Source: Streptomyces sp. NBC_01197
Lineage (GTDB): Bacteria > Actinomycetota > Actinomycetes > Streptomycetales > Streptomycetaceae
Assembly (NCBI RefSeq): GCF_036010505.1
Contig: NZ_CP108569.1
Span: 3,235,001-3,299,000, forward strand
Direction: 5' to 3'
Length of the DNA stretch: 64,000 nucleotides
In this document: positions 7,473 to 17,537 of the stretch, one piece after another
How positions within the stretch are numbered: the stretch's first letter is position 1
How the letters are laid out: every line of letters begins with the position of its first letter
The notes under the pieces: model-generated
What the model was told of the DNA's origin: nothing
What the model saw: only the letters and a program-made list of their open reading frames with translations
Databases searched by the model: none
Program-made: the position numbers and the translations under genes

Positions 7473-7524
7473 GCACCGGCCCGGACACACACAGTGACGA
7501 AAAGGTGTGGGTCCGGGCCGGTGC
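7473..7524 (-). terminator. Terminator after ilvD
   Basis: The arms 7473-7492 and 7505-7524 are complementary over 20 bp with one mismatch, around a 12-base loop. The structure lies between the ilvD stop (7544) and the next minus-strand gene (start 7428), so it should end ilvD transcription. The minus strand has no long T tract, as is usual in Streptomyces. Confidence 0.75.
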
Positions 7525-7543
7525 GGCGGTTCGGGTGCGGCAG

Positions 7544-9394
7544 TCAGCCGAGCTTCGAGACGTCCCTGACGGCGCCGCGGTCGGCGCTGGTCGCCATGGC
7601 CGCGTACGCCTTCAGCGCCTGCGAGACCTTGCGCTCGCGGTTCTTCGGGGCGTACACGCCGTTCAGCGCGGCGCGTCGGGACGCCAGTTCCTCGTCGGAG
7701 ACCAGGAGCTCGATGGAGCGGTCCGGGATGGCGATGCGGATGCGGTCGCCGTCCTCGACGAGCGCGATGGTGCCGCCCGCCGCCGCCTCGGGCGATGCGT
7801 GCCCGATCGACAGGCCCGATGTACCGCCGGAGAAGCGGCCGTCGGTGACCAGGGCGCAGACCTTGCCGAGGCCGCGGCCCTTGAGGAAGGACGTCGGGTA
7901 GAGCATCTCCTGCATACCGGGGCCTCCCTTGGGGCCCTCGTAGCGGATGACGACGACGTCGCCCGGGGCGATCTCCTTGCGGAGGATCTTGTCGACGGCC
8001 TCCTCCTGGGACTCGCAGACCACGGCAGGGCCCTCGAAGGTCCAGATCGACTCGTCGACGCCGGCCGTTTTCACGACGCAGCCGTCCACGGCGAGGTTGC
8101 CCTTGAGGACGGCGAGGCCGCCGTCCTTGGAGTACGCGTGCTCGGCGTCGCGGATGCAGCCGCCCGCCGCGTCCGTGTCGAGGGTGTCCCAGCGCTCGGA
8201 CTGCGAGAACGCCTCGGCGGAGCGGACACAGCCGGGGGCCGCGTGCCACAGCTCGACCGCCTCGGCCGACGGGGAGCCGCCGCGCACGTCCCAGGTCTTC
8301 AGCCAGTCCGCCAGCGACGGGGAGTGCACCGAGTGCACGTCCTCGTTGAGCATGCCGCCCCGGTACAGCTCACCGAGGATGGCGGGGATACCGCCGGCCC
8401 GGTGCACGTCCTCCATGTAGTACGTGCCGCCGGGGGCGACGTTCGGCGCGACCTTGGACAGGCACGGGACGCGGCGCGAGACCTCGTCCATGTCGGCCAG
8501 ACCGTACGGCAGTCCGGCCTCCTGCGCGGCTGCCAGCAGGTGCAGGATCGTGTTGGTCGAGCCGCCCATGGAGATGTCGAGCGCCATCGCGTTGTCGAAG
8601 GCGGCGCGGCCGGCGATGGCACGCGGCAGGACGCTCTCGTCGTCCTGCTCGTAGTGGCGCTTGGCGATCTCCACGACCGTGCGGCCGGCGTTCTCGTACA
8701 GCGCCTTGCGGGCGGTGTGGGTGGCGAGCACCGAGCCGTTGCCGGGGAGCGCCAGGCCGAGGGCCTCGGTCAGACAGTTCATCGAGTTGGCCGTGAACAT
8801 GCCCGAGCAGCTGCCGCAGGTGGGGCAGGCGTTCTCCTCGATGCGGAGGATGTCCTCGTCCGAGACGTTCTCGTCGACCGCGTCGCTGATGGCGTTGACC
8901 AGGTCGAGCTTGCGGACCGTGCCGTCGACCAGGGTCGCCTTGCCGGCCTCCATCGGGCCGCCGGAGACGAAGACCGTGGGGATGTTGAGGCGCAGCGCGG
9001 CCATCAGCATTCCCGGCGTGATCTTGTCGCAGTTGGAGATGCAGATCAGGGCGTCCGCGCAGTGCGCCTCGACCATGTACTCGACGCTGTCCGCGATCAG
9101 GTCGCGCGAGGGGAGGCTGTAGAGCATCCCGCCGTGACCCATCGCGATGCCGTCGTCCACGGCGATGGTGTTGAACTCGCGGGGCACCGCGCCCGCCGCC
9201 TTGATCGCCTCGGAGACGATCCGGCCGACCGGCTGGAGGTGGGTGTGGCCCGGCACGAACTCGGTGAACGAGTTGGCGACCGCGATGATCGGCTTGCCGA
9301 TGTCCTCGCTCGCTACGCCCGAGGCTCGCATGAGGGCACGGGCGCCCGCCATGTTGCGGCCGTGGGTGACTGTGCGGGACCTCAGCTCGGGCAT
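7544..9394 (-). CDS. ilvD: Dihydroxy-acid dehydratase
   Basis: The enzyme dehydrates 2,3-dihydroxy-isovalerate and 2,3-dihydroxy-3-methylvalerate to the keto acids that precede valine and isoleucine. The 616-residue length is typical. Cluster-binding and active-site regions are visible: [13 protein letters not shown] (about 122-135) and [11 protein letters not shown] (about 194-204). I start at ATG 9394, with AAGGAG 10 bases upstream; 35 extra upstream codons have no support. It stands alone, with a terminator behind it and an inverted repeat in front, so it probably has its own promoter. Confidence 0.96.
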   Translation of the reverse strand: MPELRSRTVTHGRNMAGARALMRASGVASEDIGKPIIAVANSFTEFVPGHTHLQPVGRIVSEAIKAAGAVPREFNTIAVDDGIAMGHGGMLYSLPSRDLIADSVEYMVEAHCADALICISNCDKITPGMLMAALRLNIPTVFVSGGPMEAGKATLVDGTVRKLDLVNAISDAVDENVSDEDILRIEENACPTCGSCSGMFTANSMNCLTEALGLALPGNGSVLATHTARKALYENAGRTVVEIAKRHYEQDDESVLPRAIAGRAAFDNAMALDISMGGSTNTILHLLAAAQEAGLPYGLADMDEVSRRVPCLSKVAPNVAPGGTYYMEDVHRAGGIPAILGELYRGGMLNEDVHSVHSPSLADWLKTWDVRGGSPSAEAVELWHAAPGCVRSAEAFSQSERWDTLDTDAAGGCIRDAEHAYSKDGGLAVLKGNLAVDGCVVKTAGVDESIWTFEGPAVVCESQEEAVDKILRKEIAPGDVVVIRYEGPKGGPGMQEMLYPTSFLKGRGLGKVCALVTDGRFSGGTSGLSIGHASPEAAAGGTIALVEDGDRIRIAIPDRSIELLVSDEELASRRAALNGVYAPKNRERKVSQALKAYAAMATSADRGAVRDVSKLG

Positions 9395-9602
9395 CGTGGC
9401 TCGCTCCTTAGGCAGATGTGACTGCCGTCGAGCGTACGCCTGCCCTCCAAGATCCGGACACCTCGTCCGGATTACGGGACGGGTGCGGGGGTGGATCACG
9501 GGGTGGGACGCGGGAGGACAGGGGGCGGATCGCGGATCCGTCCCGGGACGGATCCAGAATGTTACGGGTGAGGAGTCCCGCCCGCCGGGCCGCCCGCGGG
9601 CC
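9395..9602. promoter_or_regulatory. ilvD upstream region with two inverted repeats
   Basis: ATCCGGAC-N5-GTCCGGAT (9452-9472) is a perfect 8-bp inverted repeat about 58 bases before ilvD and could be an operator. GGATCCGTCCC and GGGACGGATCC (9534-9555) form a perfect 22-bp palindrome closer to the TetR gene stop and may instead act as its terminator. No branched-chain leader peptide or T-box element was recognised. Confidence 0.5.
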
Positions 9603-10271
9603 TCACTCCGTCAGATACCTCTGCAGCGTCGGGGCGACCATCGCCACGATGTCGTCCACCTCGGCCGATGCCATCGGCTCCACCTTGATCACGTACCGCA
9701 GCATCGCGATACCGACCATGTGCGAGGCCGCCAGCTCCGCCCGGAACTGCGGGTCCGGTACGTCGAGATCCGCCGCCACCCGTTCGAGTACGCGCTGGAA
9801 CACGAAACCGCGCAGCACCTTCCCCGCCGCCTCGTGCGTCAGTGCCGAGCGGACGATCGCCAGCAGCGGGGTGCGGGTCGCCGGGTTCTCCCAGACGCCG
9901 AGGAAGTAGCGGGCCAGCCGCTCGCCGATGCGGTCGGGGCCCGCTTCGAGCAGCGAGGTGACGAACTGGGCGGGCTCCATCGTGACCTCGATCGCCGCCT
10001 CGAAGACCTCGTCCTTCGTGCCGAAGTAGTGGTGGACGAGCGCCGCGTCGACCCCGGCCGCCTTCGCGATACCGCGTACGGACGTCTTGTCGTACCCCCG
10101 CTCGGAGAACTCCCTGCGGGCCGATTCCAGGATGCGCGTCCGCGCCCCGCCGCCCTCGGCCGCCCGGTCGCGCGGCGGGCGGCCCCTGCGGCGGGCGGGG
10201 GCGGAATCGGCGCCGGCGGGGGCGCCGCTGTCGTCGCCTGCCGGGCCGGTGATGGGTGCCCTGGGTGTCAC
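9603..10271 (-). CDS. TetR family transcriptional regulator
   Basis: A 222-residue regulator. After a Pro/Ala/Arg-rich N-terminal extension of about 45 residues, the TetR helix-turn-helix domain reads [18 protein letters not shown], then [20 protein letters not shown], then GTKDEVF. The C-terminal ligand domain has no recognisable specificity. The GTG at 10271 overlaps the TGA of the sugar-phosphate isomerase gene as GTGA, so the genes are coupled. A longer frame upstream only copies the isomerase gene in another frame and is rejected. The TetR may control this pair. Confidence 0.85.
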   Translation of the reverse strand: MTPRAPITGPAGDDSGAPAGADSAPARRRGRPPRDRAAEGGGARTRILESARREFSERGYDKTSVRGIAKAAGVDAALVHHYFGTKDEVFEAAIEVTMEPAQFVTSLLEAGPDRIGERLARYFLGVWENPATRTPLLAIVRSALTHEAAGKVLRGFVFQRVLERVAADLDVPDPQFRAELAASHMVGIAMLRYVIKVEPMASAEVDDIVAMVAPTLQRYLTE

Positions 10272-11086
10272 GGGTGGTGCACCCGGGTCGCCAGGTGGAG
10301 GCGGGTGAAGGCGAGGGCCTCCGCCAGGTCTGCCTCGCGTTCCGCGGTGGACATCGCGCGGCGGGTGTTGACCTCGATGACGACATGGCCGTCGAAGCCG
10401 CTGCCCGCGAGCCCTTCGAGCAGCTCCGCGCAGGGCTGCGTACCGCGTCCCGGCACCAGGTGCTCGTCCTTGCCGGAGCCGCGGCCGTCCGCGAGGTGCA
10501 CATGGGCCAGCCGCGGGCCCATCCGGCCGATCATCGCCATCGCGTCGGTACGGGCGGTCGCCGTGTGCGAGAGGTCGGCCGTGAAGTGGCGGTAGTCGTC
10601 GCTCGTGACGTCCCAGTCGGGGGCGTACGCGAGCATCTCGCGGTCCCGGTAGCGCCACGGGTACATGTTCTCCACGGCGAACCGCACACCGGTCTCGTCC
10701 GCCATCCGCCAGATCCCGTCGACGAAGTCACGGGCGTACGAGCGCTGCCAGCGGAAGGGCGGGTGGACGACGACGGTGGACGCGCCGAGCCGCTCGGCGG
10801 CCGACCTGGCGCGCTGGAGCTTGGTCCAGGGGTCGGTGGACCAGACCCGCTGGGTGATCAGCAGACACGGCGCGTGTACGGCGAGTACCGGAATCCGGTG
10901 GTGGTCGGAGAGTCTGCGCAGCGCCTCGATGTCCTGGCTGACGGGGTCGGTCCACACCATGACCTCGACGCCGTCGTAGCCGAGGCGCGCGGCGATCTCG
11001 AAGGCCGTCGCCGTCGACTCCGGATACACGGACGCCGTGGACAGCGCGACCTTCGCATCCGGGATGCGCACCACTGGTTCTGCCAC
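10268..11086 (-). CDS. Sugar phosphate isomerase/epimerase (AP-endonuclease 2 fold)
   Basis: This 272-residue TIM-barrel protein is of the xylose-isomerase-like or endonuclease IV-like superfamily. Candidate metal ligands sit in [35 protein letters not shown] and VIEVNTRR, in family order. The precise substrate is unknown. The start is GTG 11086 with no Shine-Dalgarno sequence but TACGCT 6 bases upstream (11093-11098), so the mRNA is probably leaderless. The downstream TetR gene overlaps its stop by 4 bases. Confidence 0.78.
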   Translation of the reverse strand: MAEPVVRIPDAKVALSTASVYPESTATAFEIAARLGYDGVEVMVWTDPVSQDIEALRRLSDHHRIPVLAVHAPCLLITQRVWSTDPWTKLQRARSAAERLGASTVVVHPPFRWQRSYARDFVDGIWRMADETGVRFAVENMYPWRYRDREMLAYAPDWDVTSDDYRHFTADLSHTATARTDAMAMIGRMGPRLAHVHLADGRGSGKDEHLVPGRGTQPCAELLEGLAGSGFDGHVVIEVNTRRAMSTAEREADLAEALAFTRLHLATRVHHP

Positions 11087-11161
11087 GGAGACAGCGTACG
11101 GGCCGCGCCCGGGGTCTTCCGTTCGGATCGGGCCGGATCGGGCCCGATCCGGACGGGGAGC

Positions 11162-12094
11162 CTACCGCACGGGCAGGTGGTCGAGGCGGCGCAGGATGAC
11201 GCCCTCGCGCAGCGCCCAGGGGCAGACCTCCAGCTCCTCGACCCCGAGCAGGTCCATCGCACCCTCCGCGACCAGCGCTCCCGCGAGGATCTGGGGGGCG
11301 CGGTCGGCGGAGACGCCTGGCAGCCGGGCGCGCTCCGCCGAGGTCATCGCGGCGAGCCTGGGGACCCAGTCCTCAAGTGACTTACGACTCAGTCCGCGGG
11401 GCGCGTACGGGCCCTCACCGGAGCGCGCGGCGCCCGCGATGCGCGAAAGCTGCTTGAAGGTCTTGGAGGTCGCGACCACCCGGTCCGGCCTGCCGAAGCG
11501 GGTGAACTCCCCCACGGTCCTCGCGATCTCCGCGCGGACATGGCGGCGCAGCGCCCTGACGTCCTGCGGGTCGGGGGAATCGTCCGGCAGCCAGGCGTGG
11601 GTCAGCCGGCCGGCGCCGAGCGGCAGCGAGACGGCCGCGTCGGGGTCCTCGTCGATGCCGTACGCGATCTCCAGCGATCCGCCGCCGATGTCGAGCAGCA
11701 GCAGCCGGCCCGCGGACCAGCCGAACCAGCGGCGGGCCGCGAGAAAGGTGAGCCGGGCCTCGTCGGCGCCGGTGAGGACCTGGAGGTCGACGCCGGTCTC
11801 GTCGCGCACCCGGCTGAGGACGTGGTCGGCGTTGGTGGCCTCGCGCACGGCGGAGGTCGCGAACGACAGGACGCTCTCGGCGCCCTTGTCCTCAGCGGCC
11901 TGGAGGGCTTCGTTGACGGTGGCGACCAGCCGGTCTATGCCTTCGGGGCCGATCGCGCCTTCGCCGTCGAGCAGTTCGGCCAGGCGCAGCCCCACCTTGT
12001 GCGAGTGCGCGGGCAGCGGGCGGGCGCCGGGGTGGGCGTCGACCACCAGCAGGTGGACCGTGTTCGAACCGACGTCGAGGACTCCGAGTCTCAT
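11162..12094 (-). CDS. Ppx/GppA family phosphatase
   Basis: The 310-residue protein belongs to the actin-fold exopolyphosphatase/guanosine pentaphosphatase family, which degrades polyphosphate or converts pppGpp to ppGpp. Motifs are [15 protein letters not shown] (4-18), FATSAVREA (about 77-85), [15 protein letters not shown] and [15 protein letters not shown]. It lacks the C-terminal domains of E. coli Ppx, as is normal for the short actinobacterial form. ATG 12094 has no ribosome-binding site; TAGCGT 7 bases upstream suggests a leaderless message. Which of the two activities dominates is unknown. Confidence 0.85.
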   Translation of the reverse strand: MRLGVLDVGSNTVHLLVVDAHPGARPLPAHSHKVGLRLAELLDGEGAIGPEGIDRLVATVNEALQAAEDKGAESVLSFATSAVREATNADHVLSRVRDETGVDLQVLTGADEARLTFLAARRWFGWSAGRLLLLDIGGGSLEIAYGIDEDPDAAVSLPLGAGRLTHAWLPDDSPDPQDVRALRRHVRAEIARTVGEFTRFGRPDRVVATSKTFKQLSRIAGAARSGEGPYAPRGLSRKSLEDWVPRLAAMTSAERARLPGVSADRAPQILAGALVAEGAMDLLGVEELEVCPWALREGVILRRLDHLPVR

Positions 12095-12171
12095 GGACGG
12101 AACGCTACTGGGCAGTGGCAAGCGGGTGGCCGTACGGGCTGAGAGGGGTGGTGTCCCCGTACGCTGGGTGC

Positions 12172-12975
12172 GTGCCAAAGACGAAAAAGGCGAAGCAGGA
12201 CAAAGCCGCCAAGCAGCCGAAGCCGAAGAAGAACGACGAGCAGGGTCTGGACTTCGCCCGGGCCTGGGTCGAGTTCCCGGACCCCGCCGACGACGAACAG
12301 GTCTTCCGCTGCGACCTGACCTGGCTCACCTCGCGGTGGACCTGCATCTTCGGCAGCGGCTGCCAGGGCATCGAGGCGGGCCGCGCCGACGACGGCTGCT
12401 GCACGCTGGGGGCGCACTTCTCGGACGAGGACGACGAGCAGCGGGTGGCCGGTCATGTGGAACGGCTCACGCCGGACCTCTGGCAGTTCCACGACGTCGG
12501 TACGGAGACGGGCTGGGTCCAGCTCGACGAGGACGGGGAGCGCCAGACCCGGCGCTGGGAGGGTTCCTGCATCTTCCAGAACCGGCCCGGGTTCGCGGGT
12601 GGCGCGGGGTGCTCGCTGCACATCCTGGCGCTGCGGGAGGGCAAGGAGCCGCTGGAGACGAAGCCGGACGTCTGCTGGCAGCTGCCGGTCCGCCGGACGT
12701 ACGACTGGATCGAGCGGCCCGACGAGTCGCGGGTGCTGCAGATCTCCATCGGCGAGTACGACCGGCGCGGCTGGGGCCCCGGCGGCCACGACCTGCACTG
12801 GTGGTGCACGTCGGCGACGTCCGCGCACGGCGCGGGTGACCCGGTCTATATGACGTACCGGCCGGAGCTGGTCGAGCTGATGGGCGCGCCTGCGTACGAC
12901 CGCCTGGTGGAGCTGTGCGAGGAGCGGGTCGCCGCGCTGCTGCCGATGGCCCCGCACCCGGCCGACCCGCGGTAG
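12172..12975 (+). CDS. Cys-rich conserved hypothetical protein
   Basis: A 267-residue soluble protein with a Lys-rich first 22 residues and ten Cys residues. Several sit in suggestive sets: C58-x5-C64, C76-C77, C133-x13-C147, C168 and a later HWWC. The pattern recalls small metal-binding families such as YkgJ or DUF3109, but I cannot assign one. The GTG at 12172 is preceded by TACGCT with a 6-base gap (12160-12165), so transcription probably starts at the codon. It is transcribed divergently from the Ppx/GppA gene. Confidence 0.75.
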   Translation: MPKTKKAKQDKAAKQPKPKKNDEQGLDFARAWVEFPDPADDEQVFRCDLTWLTSRWTCIFGSGCQGIEAGRADDGCCTLGAHFSDEDDEQRVAGHVERLTPDLWQFHDVGTETGWVQLDEDGERQTRRWEGSCIFQNRPGFAGGAGCSLHILALREGKEPLETKPDVCWQLPVRRTYDWIERPDESRVLQISIGEYDRRGWGPGGHDLHWWCTSATSAHGAGDPVYMTYRPELVELMGAPAYDRLVELCEERVAALLPMAPHPADPR

Positions 12976-13008
12976 GGCGGCGGCCGGCTGCTCGGTACGG
13001 CCTTCCCG

Positions 13009-14709
13009 TTACGACGGTGACGGCGGGCCCGGGGTCGACGGCGGTGATGTCGTCGGGGAGTCCGGGACGGACGGGGTGGGGCTGGGCGCCGGGGCCGACG
13101 AGGTCGGTGTCGGAGTGGGGGTCGGGCGGCCCGAAGGGGCCGGTCCGGTGGTCGGACCGTCCGACGGGGCCGGGCCGCCGTGGCCGTGGTGACCGTGGCC
13201 GTGCCCGCGGTGGTGGCTTCCGTCTGCCCGGCCGTACCCGTGGATCGAGACGACGGCGCCCGACGGGGCGATGGCGACCTGGGCCGACCAGGCGCCCGAC
13301 GGTTCGCCGCGGCGGTCCACATACACCCGGACCGTGATCGAGCCGCCCGGCGACAGGACGCCCGACGAGCTGCTGAGGTAGAGCCACGGGGCGCTTCTGG
13401 TGGCCGACCAGGAGAGTGGGCGGTCTCCGCCGTTGGTCAGGGTGATCGAGGTACGGCCACCGGACGCGCGGGCCGCGACGGTGAGGCCGCCGGGGGCCGG
13501 CGAGCCGTCGCCCGCCTTCTTGTTCCCCGCGTCCGGACTGATGACCTCGACGGACACGTCCGGCGAACTGCTGTCGTCGGCGAACGGGGTGTGCTGGGTG
13601 CGGGCGTTGCCCGCGTTCTCGTAGTGGTCGTAGGGGCTCGCGCCGTTGCCGCTGGGCCCGTCGGCCTCGCTCGTCGTCACCGAACCGCCGTGCCCCTCGC
13701 CGGTGGAGGGCGCGTGGCGGTAGGCCACCCACAGGGCCAGCACCGGAGCGGCGACGACCGTGGCGACGACGGTGGTCGTCACGGCCCGCGAGCGCAGCCG
13801 GTCGCGGCGGGCGGCCCGGTCCTTCGGGTCCAGCGGGAAGCCCGTGCGGCCGAAGCGCGGGGCATGGCCACGGGGGGCGTGCAGCATCGCCGTGTACGCG
13901 GCGGATCGTTCCGCCACGACGAGCGGCAGGGCCGCAGGAGTGGCCGGTGGGACGGTGGAGCCGGGCCAGGGGCCCGCGGCTCCGGCGCGCTCGGCGACCC
14001 GGCGGCAGCGCGGGCAGTCGTCCACGTGCCGGACGAGTTCGCGGCGGAGCGCCGTGGAGAGCAGGACCCGGTTGTCGCCGGTGAGCCGGGCGACGCTCGG
14101 GCAGTTGCCGGTCTCGACGACGGCGAGGGCCGCACGGGTCCGCTCGACCTCGCAGGCTCCGGCGGCCAGCAGTTCACGGGCGGCCGCGGGCTCCAGGCCG
14201 AGTACGGCGGCGACTTCGCGCGGGCCGAGGCCGTGGCGTACCGCGAGCTCCAGCGCCTCGCGCTGCTCGGGGGTGGTGCCGGCGGCCTCGGGCCAGGCGA
14301 GGGTGGCGAGATCGCGGCGCTGCCGCTCGGCGGCCTCGGCGGCGCCCGGCTGCTCGGGCGCAGACGCGGGCTCCGGTGTACGGCCGGTGTGCGCGCCGGG
14401 GCGCAGCCTCTTCTGCTCGGCGAGCTTGCGCAGACAGGCCCAGCGCGCGAGGGCGTAGAGCCAGGCCCGGCGGCTCTGTTCGCCCGAGGGGCAGCGGCTG
14501 AACTGGCGTTCCGAGACGGCGAGCACCTCGCCGAGTACGGCGGTGGCCTCCGTGTGGTCGCACAGAACGGAGAGGCAGTAGGTGAAAAGGCCGTCCAGAT
14601 ATGCCTCGTAACGGACCGGCGGCCGCTGTTCCGTCGGGTGGGGGGCGCGCCGGTGCGCCCGGTGTGCGCCGGTGGTGTGTGTGGGGTTCTCCAGCCTGCT
14701 GCTCGTCAC
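13009..14709 (-). CDS. Sigma-like/zinc-finger/TM/BACON fusion protein
   Basis: A 566-residue fusion. Residues 34-103 resemble sigma region 2 and residues 146-200 resemble region 4 of ECF sigma factors (TPEQREALELAVRHGLG, then PREVAAVLGLEPAAARELL). A zinc-finger-like HVDDCPRC (228-235) follows, then one membrane helix (309-331), an extracellular segment with a BACON-like beta domain (about 400-480; PLSWSATRSAPWLYLSSSSG), a His/Gly-rich stretch and a Pro/Ser/Thr-rich tail to the end. GTG 14709 follows TACCGT by 6 bases. It is probably a membrane-tethered regulator sensing the cell surface; no separate anti-sigma gene is nearby. Confidence 0.75.
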   Translation of the reverse strand: MTSSRLENPTHTTGAHRAHRRAPHPTEQRPPVRYEAYLDGLFTYCLSVLCDHTEATAVLGEVLAVSERQFSRCPSGEQSRRAWLYALARWACLRKLAEQKRLRPGAHTGRTPEPASAPEQPGAAEAAERQRRDLATLAWPEAAGTTPEQREALELAVRHGLGPREVAAVLGLEPAAARELLAAGACEVERTRAALAVVETGNCPSVARLTGDNRVLLSTALRRELVRHVDDCPRCRRVAERAGAAGPWPGSTVPPATPAALPLVVAERSAAYTAMLHAPRGHAPRFGRTGFPLDPKDRAARRDRLRSRAVTTTVVATVVAAPVLALWVAYRHAPSTGEGHGGSVTTSEADGPSGNGASPYDHYENAGNARTQHTPFADDSSSPDVSVEVISPDAGNKKAGDGSPAPGGLTVAARASGGRTSITLTNGGDRPLSWSATRSAPWLYLSSSSGVLSPGGSITVRVYVDRRGEPSGAWSAQVAIAPSGAVVSIHGYGRADGSHHRGHGHGHHGHGGPAPSDGPTTGPAPSGRPTPTPTPTSSAPAPSPTPSVPDSPTTSPPSTPGPPSPS

Positions 14710-14869
14710 CCGGCGACGGTAGGCCGCCAATAGCCGCCTTCTAGCACCTCTTGAGGGCATTTAATCCTTACGGGTGAACGTATCCCTCAAAAGGGGACAG
14801 GAATCCCGGATTCCGGCCGCCGTCCCCGGCCGTGGGACCGCTGTCGGTGCGGCCGGTTACGGTGGCGCC
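14710..14869. promoter_or_regulatory. Divergent promoter region, fusion gene/radA
   Basis: Both genes have a -10-like hexamer close to the start codon: TACCGT (14716-14721, minus) and TACGGT (14858-14863, plus). Between them lie GGAATC-CCG-GATTCC (14800-14814) and a 10-bp inverted repeat with one mismatch (14748-14757 with 14784-14793). Neither matches a regulator site I can name. Confidence 0.45.
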
Positions 14870-16267
14870 ATGGCCACCCGTGCGAAGACCAGAGAACGGC
14901 CGTCCTACCGCTGCACCGAGTGCGGGTACACGACGGCCAAGTGGCTGGGCCGCTGCCCCGAGTGCCAGACGTGGGGGACGGTCGAGGAGCAGGGCGGCGG
15001 GCCCGCCGTGCGGACGACCGCGGCCGGTCCGGTCAGCAGCGCCGCCGTCCCCATCGGCCAGGTCGACAGCCGGACGGCGACAGCGCGTTCGACCGGGGTC
15101 ACCGAGCTGGACCGGGTACTCGGCGGCGGTCTGGTGCCGGGGGCCGTGGTGCTGCTCGCCGGAGAGCCGGGCGTCGGCAAGTCCACGCTGCTGCTCGACG
15201 TGGCGGCGAAGGCGGCGGGCTCCGACCACCGCACGCTCTACGTGACGGCCGAGGAGTCCGCGAGCCAGGTCAGGCTGCGCGCCGACCGGATCCACGCGAT
15301 CAACGACCACCTCTATCTGGCCGCCGAGACGGACCTGGCGGCGGTGCTCGGCCATCTCGACGCTGTGAAGCCGTCCCTGCTGGTCCTGGACTCCGTACAG
15401 ACGGTGGCCTCACCCGAACTGGACGGTGCGCCGGGCGGTATGGCGCAGGTGCGCGAGGTGGCGGGCGCGCTGATCCGCGCCTCCAAGGAGCGCGGGATGG
15501 CCACGCTGCTCGTCGGGCACGTCACGAAGGACGGCGCCATCGCCGGGCCCCGGCTCCTTGAGCACCTGGTGGACGTCGTGCTGTCCTTCGAGGGCGACCG
15601 GCACGCCCGGCTGCGGCTGGTCCGCGGCGTCAAGAACAGATACGGGGCGACCGACGAGGTCGGCTGCTTCGAGCTGCACGACGAGGGCATCACCGGGCTC
15701 GCCGATCCGAGCGGGCTGTTCCTGACGCGCCGTGACGAACCGGTGCCCGGGACGTGTCTGACGGTCACCCTGGAGGGCAAGCGCCCCCTGGTCGCCGAGG
15801 TCCAGGCGCTCACGGTCGACTCGCAGATCCCCTCACCCCGGCGCACCACCTCCGGCCTGGAGACCTCCCGGGTGTCGATGATGCTCGCCGTACTCGAACA
15901 GCGCGGCAGGATCAGCGCGCTCGGCAAGCGAGACATCTACACGGCGACGGTCGGCGGCGTGAAGCTCACCGAACCGGCCGCCGACCTGGCCGTCGCGCTC
16001 GCCCTGGCCTCCGCCGCCAGCGACGTCCCGCTCCCGAAGAACCTGGTGGCGATCGGTGAAGTGGGTCTCGCCGGCGAGGTCAGAAGGGTCACCGGCGTCC
16101 AGCGCAGGCTCGCCGAGGCGCACCGTCTCGGCTTCACCCACGCCCTCGTACCGACCGACCCGGGGAAGGTCCCCGCCGGGATGAAGGTCATCGAAGTGGC
16201 GGACATGGGGGACGCGCTGCGGGCCCTTCCGCGCCGTTCAAGGGCCCGCGCGCCCCAGGACGAGTGA
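14870..16267 (+). CDS. radA: DNA repair protein RadA
   Basis: RadA (Sms) is a RecA-like helicase that processes recombination intermediates. The 465-residue protein has the N-terminal four-Cys zinc finger ([18 protein letters not shown], residues 15-32), Walker [10 protein letters not shown], the RadA-specific KNRYGATDE motif and a Lon-like C-terminal domain. ATG 14870 has no Shine-Dalgarno sequence; TACGGT lies 6 bases upstream, suggesting leaderless transcription. disA follows 56 bases later, a linkage common in Gram-positive bacteria. Confidence 0.96.
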   Translation: MATRAKTRERPSYRCTECGYTTAKWLGRCPECQTWGTVEEQGGGPAVRTTAAGPVSSAAVPIGQVDSRTATARSTGVTELDRVLGGGLVPGAVVLLAGEPGVGKSTLLLDVAAKAAGSDHRTLYVTAEESASQVRLRADRIHAINDHLYLAAETDLAAVLGHLDAVKPSLLVLDSVQTVASPELDGAPGGMAQVREVAGALIRASKERGMATLLVGHVTKDGAIAGPRLLEHLVDVVLSFEGDRHARLRLVRGVKNRYGATDEVGCFELHDEGITGLADPSGLFLTRRDEPVPGTCLTVTLEGKRPLVAEVQALTVDSQIPSPRRTTSGLETSRVSMMLAVLEQRGRISALGKRDIYTATVGGVKLTEPAADLAVALALASAASDVPLPKNLVAIGEVGLAGEVRRVTGVQRRLAEAHRLGFTHALVPTDPGKVPAGMKVIEVADMGDALRALPRRSRARAPQDE

Positions 16268-16323
16268 GTGCGCCGGTAGACTTTGCCCTGGTCTCGCCTG
16301 TCCGTACGAGCCGGAGGAGTGCA

Positions 16324-17475
16324 GTGGCAGCCAATGACCGAGCAGCACCCGGGAGATCCGGCGGGAGCTCGTCCGGCAATGAATCGCTGATGCGGGCCAC
16401 GCTGAGCGCTGTCGCGCCCGGTACCGCGCTGCGCGACGGCCTGGAGCGGATCCTCCGCGGGAACACCGGCGGCCTGATCGTCCTGGGCATGGACAAGAGC
16501 GTCGAAGCGATGTGCACCGGCGGTTTCGTCATGGACGTGGAGTTCGCCGCGACCCGCCTGCGGGAGCTGTGCAAGCTCGACGGCGCGCTGATCCTCGACA
16601 AGGATCTGACCAAGATCCTCCGGGCCGGTGTCCAGCTGGTCCCCGACGCGTCGATCCCCACCGAGGAGACCGGCACCCGCCACCGCACGGCGGACCGGGT
16701 CTCCAAGCAGTGCGGCTTCCCCGTCGTCTCCGTATCGCAGTCGATGCACCTGATCGCGCTGTACGTGGACGGGGAGCGCCGGGTGCTGGAGGAGTCGGCG
16801 GCGATCCTGTCCCGCGCCAACCAGGCCCTGGCCACGCTGGAGCGGTACAAGCTCCGGCTGGACGAGGTGGCGGGCACCCTGTCCGCGCTGGAGATCGAGG
16901 ACCTGGTGACGGTCCGCGACGTGACGGCGGTCGCGCAGCGTCTTGAGATGGTCCGGCGGATCGCCACCGAGATCGCCGAGTACGTGGTGGAGCTGGGCAC
17001 CGACGGCCGGCTGCTCTCCCTCCAGCTGGACGAGCTGATCGCGGGGGTCGAGCCGGAGCGGGAGCTGGTGGTCAGGGACTACGTGCCGGAGCCGACGTCC
17101 CCCAGAGCTGCCTCCGGGAAGGGCCCTCAGCGTTCGCGTACGGTCACCGAGGCTCTGGTCGACCTCAACACGCTCAGCCACACAGAGCTGCTCGAACTGC
17201 CCGTGGTGGCAAGGGCGCTGGGGTACAGCGGCTCCCCGGAGACGCTCGACTCGGCGGTGTCGCCGCGCGGGTACCGGCTGCTGGCCAAGGTGCCGAGGCT
17301 GCCCGGGGCGATCATCGAGCGGCTGGTCGAGCACTTCGGCGGCCTGCAGAAGCTGCTCGCTGCGAGCGTGGACGATCTGCAGACGGTGGACGGAGTCGGC
17401 GAGGCGCGGGCCCGTAGCGTCCGGGAAGGGCTTTCGCGGCTCGCGGAGTCGTCGATCCTGGAGCGGTACGTCTAG
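16324..17475 (+). CDS. disA: Diadenylate cyclase DisA
   Basis: DisA makes cyclic di-AMP from ATP and scans DNA for branched structures. The 383-residue protein has the cyclase motifs DGA (in KLDGALILD) and RHRTA (in [11 protein letters not shown]), a central linker and a C-terminal helix-hairpin-helix DNA-binding region ([18 protein letters not shown]). GTG 16324 follows GGAGGA by 5 bases. It is probably cotranscribed with radA. In Streptomyces, c-di-AMP acts in osmotic and cell-wall control, which fits the M23 peptidase and the betaine-type importer elsewhere in the window, though no link is shown here. Confidence 0.96.
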   Translation: MAANDRAAPGRSGGSSSGNESLMRATLSAVAPGTALRDGLERILRGNTGGLIVLGMDKSVEAMCTGGFVMDVEFAATRLRELCKLDGALILDKDLTKILRAGVQLVPDASIPTEETGTRHRTADRVSKQCGFPVVSVSQSMHLIALYVDGERRVLEESAAILSRANQALATLERYKLRLDEVAGTLSALEIEDLVTVRDVTAVAQRLEMVRRIATEIAEYVVELGTDGRLLSLQLDELIAGVEPERELVVRDYVPEPTSPRAASGKGPQRSRTVTEALVDLNTLSHTELLELPVVARALGYSGSPETLDSAVSPRGYRLLAKVPRLPGAIIERLVEHFGGLQKLLAASVDDLQTVDGVGEARARSVREGLSRLAESSILERYV

Positions 17476-17507
17476 GCAGTGGCCTGGGGGGTGGGGCTCG
17501 GGCTTCT

Positions 17508-17524
17508 TCGGGGCTCCGCCCCGA
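17508..17524. terminator. Bidirectional hairpin between disA and membrane-protein gene
   Basis: TCGGGGC and GCCCCGA pair over 7 bp around a TCC loop, midway between two convergent stop codons (17475 and 17538). It is a plausible shared terminator without a T tract. Confidence 0.5.
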
Positions 17525-17537
17525 CCACCCGCTCCCC

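Noticed and set aside
7505..9421. A 638-codon open frame antisense to ilvD
   Set aside because: Same reasoning: high third-position GC keeps the opposite strand open. The IlvD protein accounts for the region fully.
10272..10658. N-terminal extension of the TetR protein at 9603-10271
   Set aside because: The extra 129 codons are an alternative frame of the sugar isomerase gene. The GTG overlapping the isomerase stop is the better start.
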